Below, in pieces: positions 60,424-64,000 of a DNA stretch of 64,000 nt (position 1 is its first letter; every line of letters begins with the position of its first letter). Where the stretch lies: contig DDAM01000004.1 of the NCBI GenBank assembly GCA_002332905.1, positions 1 to 64,000 on the forward strand. Direction: 5' to 3'. Source of the DNA: Firmicutes bacterium UBA2058. Lineage in GTDB: Bacteria; Bacillota; Clostridia; Tissierellales; Sedimentibacteraceae. The translations under genes and the position numbers were made by a program. The notes below the pieces were generated by a model. The model worked only from the letters and a program-made list of their open reading frames with translations. It did not search any database and was not told where the DNA came from.

Positions 60424-61956
60424 TTATTTGCAAGGTTCAGTAGTATTAGAAATACTCAGTATATCTAATACTTTTTTAACCTCAATCTCTAATTCTATAC
60501 TACAAGATTTATATACATCATAATTACCGCCATAAGGATCTTGTATATCAAATGATTTATTGTCTTTAGTAAATTCTTTTAATGTGTATATTTTATCATC
60601 TAAACCTTTAAAACTTCTTAATAAAATATCTTTATGCTGTTTAGTCATTGTCAACACTAGATCGGATTCTCTAAGCATTTTATCAGTAACTTGTTTCGCT
60701 CTATGAGAGCTTAAATCAATACCTAATTCGTTTAAAACCAGTACTGAATTATTACTTGCTTTGTCACCTTTAATAGCACTAATGCCAGCAGAAGATACAT
60801 CTATATCTAAGTTTTTATCATTGATAATACTCTTCATTATACCCTCTGTCATAGTACTTCTGCAAGTATTTCCCGTGCATACTAATAAAATTTTTATTTT
60901 TCCGAGCTCATTTTTTTTGCTTGAAGCCTTCTCAAGCCTGTTCATTATAGCTTTTCCAATTCCTCTATCATCAAATGCTTCAGCCAGTATTATATCTACT
61001 CCTAATGCATCAAAATTTCTTAATTCATTAAATAAATCAGAAGCTATTGTTATAGGATTAGTTCTATCCCCAACTATTCTAATAATGCCATCATTATAGA
61101 AATCCTTTGTCTGAGTTGTAGCCATGATTCCTACTTTTTTGCCGGCATCTATAAATTTCTTGCAGTCATTTTTAATTGTATTAACTATTTTATATAAATT
61201 ACCTTTATATAATATAACTTCAGCCTTAGGCGAATAATGTCTATATTTTTGTCCGGGTGATTTTGGAATTATCTTATCGTCACTTTTTATTATAGCAGGA
61301 TCATAATCACATTTACCAAAAAGCTTTTCTACATCCTCTTTAGTTACTCCACCCGGTCTTAATATCGTCGGTGTCTCACTGGTAATGTCTATAACTGAAG
61401 ATTCAAGTCCTATTTCACATGAGCCTCCATCAATTATCATATCAACTTTTCCAAACATATCATCTACAACATGAGAAGCATTAGTTGGGCTAGGCTTGCC
61501 TGAGGTATTAGCACTTGGAGCAGCGATAGGACATTTACTTAACTTTATAAGCTCAGATGCAATTTTATTTTTAGGCATTCTAACGGCAACAGTATCTAGT
61601 CCTGCTGTTACTTTGTAGCTTACAATATCTTTTTTATTTAATATCATAGTTAATGGCCCAGGCCAAAAATGCTTAGCAAGAATCTTAGCATTTTGAGGAA
61701 TTTCATCAACTAATTCACTTAACTCTTCCATTGTAGTTATATGTACAATCAAAGGATTGTCACTTGGTCTACCCTTTGCTTTAAATATTTTATCGCAAGC
61801 ATCTTCATTAAGTGCATCTGCACCTAACCCATAAACAGTTTCTGTAGGAAAAATTACAGTTCCACCATTTTGAATTATTAAAGCAGCTTCAGACAAAATC
61901 TCATAATCTATATTGTTTGGATCTATTTTTACTAATTTTGTGTTTATTTTGTCCAC
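60424..61956 (-). CDS. Sua5 threonylcarbamoyl-AMP synthase fused to an arginine-phosphatase-like LMW-PTP domain
   Basis: A 510-residue two-enzyme fusion. Residues 1-215 are the YrdC domain (PTETVYGLGADA, KGRPSDNPLIVHI, APSANTSGKPSPT) and about 230-345 the Sua5 C-terminal domain, together making threonylcarbamoyl-AMP for tRNA t6A37. Residues 354-505 are a complete low-molecular-weight phosphatase with the P-loop Cys360-TGNTCRS and general acid Asp473 in DPYGG. Thr364 corresponds to Thr11 of Bacillus YwlE, the residue linked to phospho-arginine specificity. In Bacillus ywlC and ywlE are separate nearby genes. The two domains are in one frame with a short linker (345-353). It sits between an antiporter gene and rpiB. 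Confidence 0.92.
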   Translation of the reverse strand: MDKINTKLVKIDPNNIDYEILSEAALIIQNGGTVIFPTETVYGLGADALNEDACDKIFKAKGRPSDNPLIVHITTMEELSELVDEIPQNAKILAKHFWPGPLTMILNKKDIVSYKVTAGLDTVAVRMPKNKIASELIKLSKCPIAAPSANTSGKPSPTNASHVVDDMFGKVDMIIDGGSCEIGLESSVIDITSETPTILRPGGVTKEDVEKLFGKCDYDPAIIKSDDKIIPKSPGQKYRHYSPKAEVILYKGNLYKIVNTIKNDCKKFIDAGKKVGIMATTQTKDFYNDGIIRIVGDRTNPITIASDLFNELRNFDALGVDIILAEAFDDRGIGKAIMNRLEKASSKKNELGKIKILLVCTGNTCRSTMTEGIMKSIINDKNLDIDVSSAGISAIKGDKASNNSVLVLNELGIDLSSHRAKQVTDKMLRESDLVLTMTKQHKDILLRSFKGLDDKIYTLKEFTKDNKSFDIQDPYGGNYDVYKSCSIELEIEVKKVLDILSISNTTEPCK

Positions 61957-61992
61957 ATTTCACCTATCCTTTCGATAAACTATTTAAATGAT

Positions 61993-63171
61993 CTATTTCG
62001 TATCTATTTTTTTGCTCTTTTCTGTAAATACTAGTTTTAAAAGCGGTGGTGTAACTAAAGTTGTTCCAATAGCTACCACTATAGCTGCTGTAAATAGTGC
62101 ATCTGATAATATCCCAGAATTTTTACCAAGATTTGCAACTATAAGTGCAACTTCAGCACGCGGTATCATACCAATTCCTACCTGCAGGCATTCTTTATTC
62201 GTAAATTTTGATAATTTAGCTCCTAATCCACAACCTATAATTTTTCCTATAATTGCAGCTAACAAGAACATAAATGATAATAATAATACAGATGATATAC
62301 CAGATAAATTTACCTCTAGTCCTATATTAGCAAAAAATACAGGAGTAAACAAAGTATAAGCTATAATGCTTACATCATGGTCTATCTTGTTTCGTGCTTT
62401 TGGTAATAAGGAGAATATTATACCTGCAGAGTATGCACCAATTATAGCTGCTATACCGAATTCAGATGCTAAAAAAGCTATTAAAAAACAACATATTAAA
62501 GCTATAGCTGATGGTGTTATAACAGCAGATAGTTTATATAGATATTTTGACAGCATGGATAATAATATCATTCCTATTATTACCGCCAAAATAAAAAATA
62601 TTACAATTTTTACAATAACAAGCAATGGATTCTCGCCTTGTGCTGGATTAACAATACCAACTACAACTGCTAAAACAATAATACCTAAAACATCATCAAT
62701 AATTGCGGCTCCCAAAATATTAACTCCAACCCTATCCTTAGTTTTGTTAAATTCTCTTAAAGATTGGATTGTTATACTAATACTTGTAGCTGTTAAAATA
62801 ACTCCTGAAAATATAGCTGCTGACGTTGAAGCTTCCTTATAAAATATTCTAATTACTAAAAATCCTAAAATATATGGGACTATAACTCCACCAGTTGCAA
62901 TTGTTAAAGCGCTACCAGCAGATTTTTTCAAATCGTCAATATTTGTTTCCATTCCTGCCATAAACATCAATAGCAAAACTCCTATCTCAGAGTAACTTGC
63001 TATAAATTCACTTTGGCCAATTAAGCCAAAAACTGAAGGCCCGATTAAAAGCCCTGCTAAAATTTGTCCTAAAACTGAAGGTTGCTTAAACTTAACAGCA
63101 ATTATTCCGCCTATATTTGCACACAGTAAAATTATTGCTAGATCAAATAAAAAGTTTGTACTTGTTTCCAT
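61993..63171 (-). CDS. CPA2-family cation/proton antiporter
   Basis: A 392-residue membrane protein with about twelve helices of the Na+/H+ or K+/H+ exchanger domain. The motif GAAIIDDVLGII has the paired Asp typical of electrogenic Na+/H+ exchangers such as NapA, whereas electroneutral relatives have Asn-Asp. GQILAGLLIGPSVFG and LLMFMAGMETN are further family motifs. No regulatory TrkA-N domain is attached. It is probably the first gene of the operon running through sua5, rpiB and wecAB. Confidence 0.9.
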   Translation of the reverse strand: METSTNFLFDLAIILLCANIGGIIAVKFKQPSVLGQILAGLLIGPSVFGLIGQSEFIASYSEIGVLLLMFMAGMETNIDDLKKSAGSALTIATGGVIVPYILGFLVIRIFYKEASTSAAIFSGVILTATSISITIQSLREFNKTKDRVGVNILGAAIIDDVLGIIVLAVVVGIVNPAQGENPLLVIVKIVIFFILAVIIGMILLSMLSKYLYKLSAVITPSAIALICCFLIAFLASEFGIAAIIGAYSAGIIFSLLPKARNKIDHDVSIIAYTLFTPVFFANIGLEVNLSGISSVLLLSFMFLLAAIIGKIIGCGLGAKLSKFTNKECLQVGIGMIPRAEVALIVANLGKNSGILSDALFTAAIVVAIGTTLVTPPLLKLVFTEKSKKIDTK

Positions 63172-63594
63172 TTTTCTACCTCTTAAATTTCTAAATTATA
63201 AAATTCTCTATAATACTACTCCAATTTACAAATTTGTCAAGAGTTAAATGGAATCCTTATAATTATAATATCTTGACAGAAATTTATCAAGAGTTATGCA
63301 AGTTTTATTTTAAATAATTTATTTTCACAAATATTAAAATTTCAACACTTCTATACTTTTCTATATTTTTACACAAAACTATTTATACCTTTTGTTTGTT
63401 AAACTTTTGACAATATTAAATATTCATTATAATTATAATTAAATGTTTTTGCGTTATAAGTTTATTAAATAATTTGTTTTTAATAATTTGTTTATTTAAA
63501 ATTAATGTTTCAAAATATGTTGTATTATATTTAACTAAATGGTAGGATGATGTTAATAAAATATTATTAAGATGAAGGATGAAAGATATTAATT
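63172..63594. other. Divergent intergenic region, 423 bases, no gene
   Basis: Strongly AT-rich. It holds the antiporter promoter (63262-63290) and a 16-base direct repeat AATTT(G/A)TCAAGAGTTA at 63231-63246 and 63281-63296, spaced by exactly 50 bases. A possible rightward TTGACA lies at 63407-63412, with TATAAT 15 bases later. No coding frame. Confidence 0.6.
63262..63290 (-). promoter_or_regulatory. Promoter of the antiporter operon
   Basis: TTGATA (63285-63290) and TATAAT (63262-63267) on the minus strand with a 17-base spacer. One copy of the direct repeat overlaps the -35 element. Confidence 0.65.
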
Positions 63595-64000
63595 ATGGAA
63601 AAAAAGGTTATAAATTCTCAATTAATATTAAAGAACAATTTAGAAGCTGTAATTGAATCATCTTATGATGGTATTTTTATAACTGATGGTAACGCAAATG
63701 CTCTATATGTAAACAAATCATATGAAAGAATTGCTGGGATAACAAAAGAAGAAGTATTAGGTAAAAATATGCTAGAATTAGAAAAGTCTAATATTATTTC
63801 TAAGTCTGCAACTTTAATAGCCTTAAATGATAAAAATATAACAACCTTGAGCCAAACATTTAAGACTGGAAAATCAGTTATAGTAACAAGTACTCCAATA
63901 TTTGATGAAAATAACAATATTATTTTAGTAGTAACAAATGTAAGAGACATAAGCGAACTTGAGGATTTAAAGCAACAGCTTGAAGGGTTAAAATCAAAAA
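63595..64000 (+). CDS. PAS-domain regulator, truncated by the window end
   Basis: The first 135 residues of an open frame that runs off the window. It contains a PAS domain (about 12-120): LEAVIESSYDGIFITDGN, VNKSYERIAGITKEEVLGKN and VVTNVRDISELEDLKQQ. A PAS domain followed by a coiled linker at this position is typical of sigma-54-dependent activators, with sensor kinases or diguanylate cyclases as other options. The ribosome binding site is weak (GAAAGA about 10 bases upstream). Confidence 0.75.
   Translation, partial: MEKKVINSQLILKNNLEAVIESSYDGIFITDGNANALYVNKSYERIAGITKEEVLGKNMLELEKSNIISKSATLIALNDKNITTLSQTFKTGKSVIVTSTPIFDENNNIILVVTNVRDISELEDLKQQLEGLKSK

Noticed and set aside
62366..62842. 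Open frame of 158 codons antisense to the antiporter
   Set aside because: Composition reflects the opposite strand of hydrophobic codons; no start signal.
1..64000. CRISPR array, tRNA, rRNA, prophage or defence island
   Set aside because: No regularly spaced repeats with unique spacers, no cloverleaf with a conserved T-loop, no phage or known defence gene was seen.

Overview
The window is 64 kb of low-GC DNA from an anaerobic, spore-forming member of the Clostridia or Tissierellia. The evidence is AT-rich spacers, strong AGGAGG-type ribosome binding sites, the sporulation genes spoIIID, spoIIQ and spoIID, the WalRK (YycFG) system with YycH and YycI, S-layer (SLH) proteins, and an F-type ATP synthase whose c subunit carries the sodium-binding signature. 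The species cannot be named from the sequence. I see no tRNA, rRNA, CRISPR array, phage or transposase gene.

Layout. (1) 0-11 kb: a LytTR response regulator, a split chromate-type transporter, a YhhN-like membrane protein, an M42 peptidase with a Ca2+ P-type ATPase, an S9 peptidase with an amidohydrolase, and a diguanylate cyclase. (2) 11-16.4 kb: an iron locus with feoA-feoA-feoB, a 49-residue Cys-rich FeoB partner, a DUF2325 protein, an HD-GYP protein and a DtxR-type regulator. Six copies of one operator, GTTAGC-N4-GCTAAC, tie these genes together. (3) 16.4-24 kb: murA, yycI, yycH, walK, walR and a subtilisin-like protease. (4) 24-33 kb: sporulation genes, then the operon maf, eamA, a zinc-ribbon membrane protein, a large lipoprotein and a frameshifted small gene, then a flavoprotein. 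(5) 33-44 kb: three SLH-domain surface proteins, recX and a YknXYZ-type exporter with a duplicated adaptor. (6) 44-50 kb: a Bce-type ABC transporter with its two-component system, a second LytTR regulator and a small secreted Cys-rich protein. (7) 50-57.5 kb: the complete ATP synthase operon atpZ-I-B-E-F-H-A-G-D-C. (8) 57.6-63.2 kb: the operon antiporter, Sua5 fused to an arginine-phosphatase-like domain, rpiB, wecA-like and wecB. (9) The window ends inside a PAS-domain regulator.

Non-coding structure is the most unusual part. Three elements (25121-25542, 31309-31879, 37932-38207) share terminal inverted repeats and a left-end hairpin, contain nested hairpin cassettes and no gene, and look like an undescribed MITE-like family. 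Separately, at least seven junctions inside operons, including two in the ATP synthase operon, carry a modular hairpin repeat that ends exactly in the Shine-Dalgarno of the next gene. Four more gene ends or junctions carry short tandem repeats, three of them made of mini-hairpins.

The sodium-type c subunit, a DD-motif cation/proton antiporter and a Ca2+ pump point to sodium-linked energetics. The iron locus joins ferrous iron uptake to a predicted c-di-GMP phosphodiesterase under one repressor.
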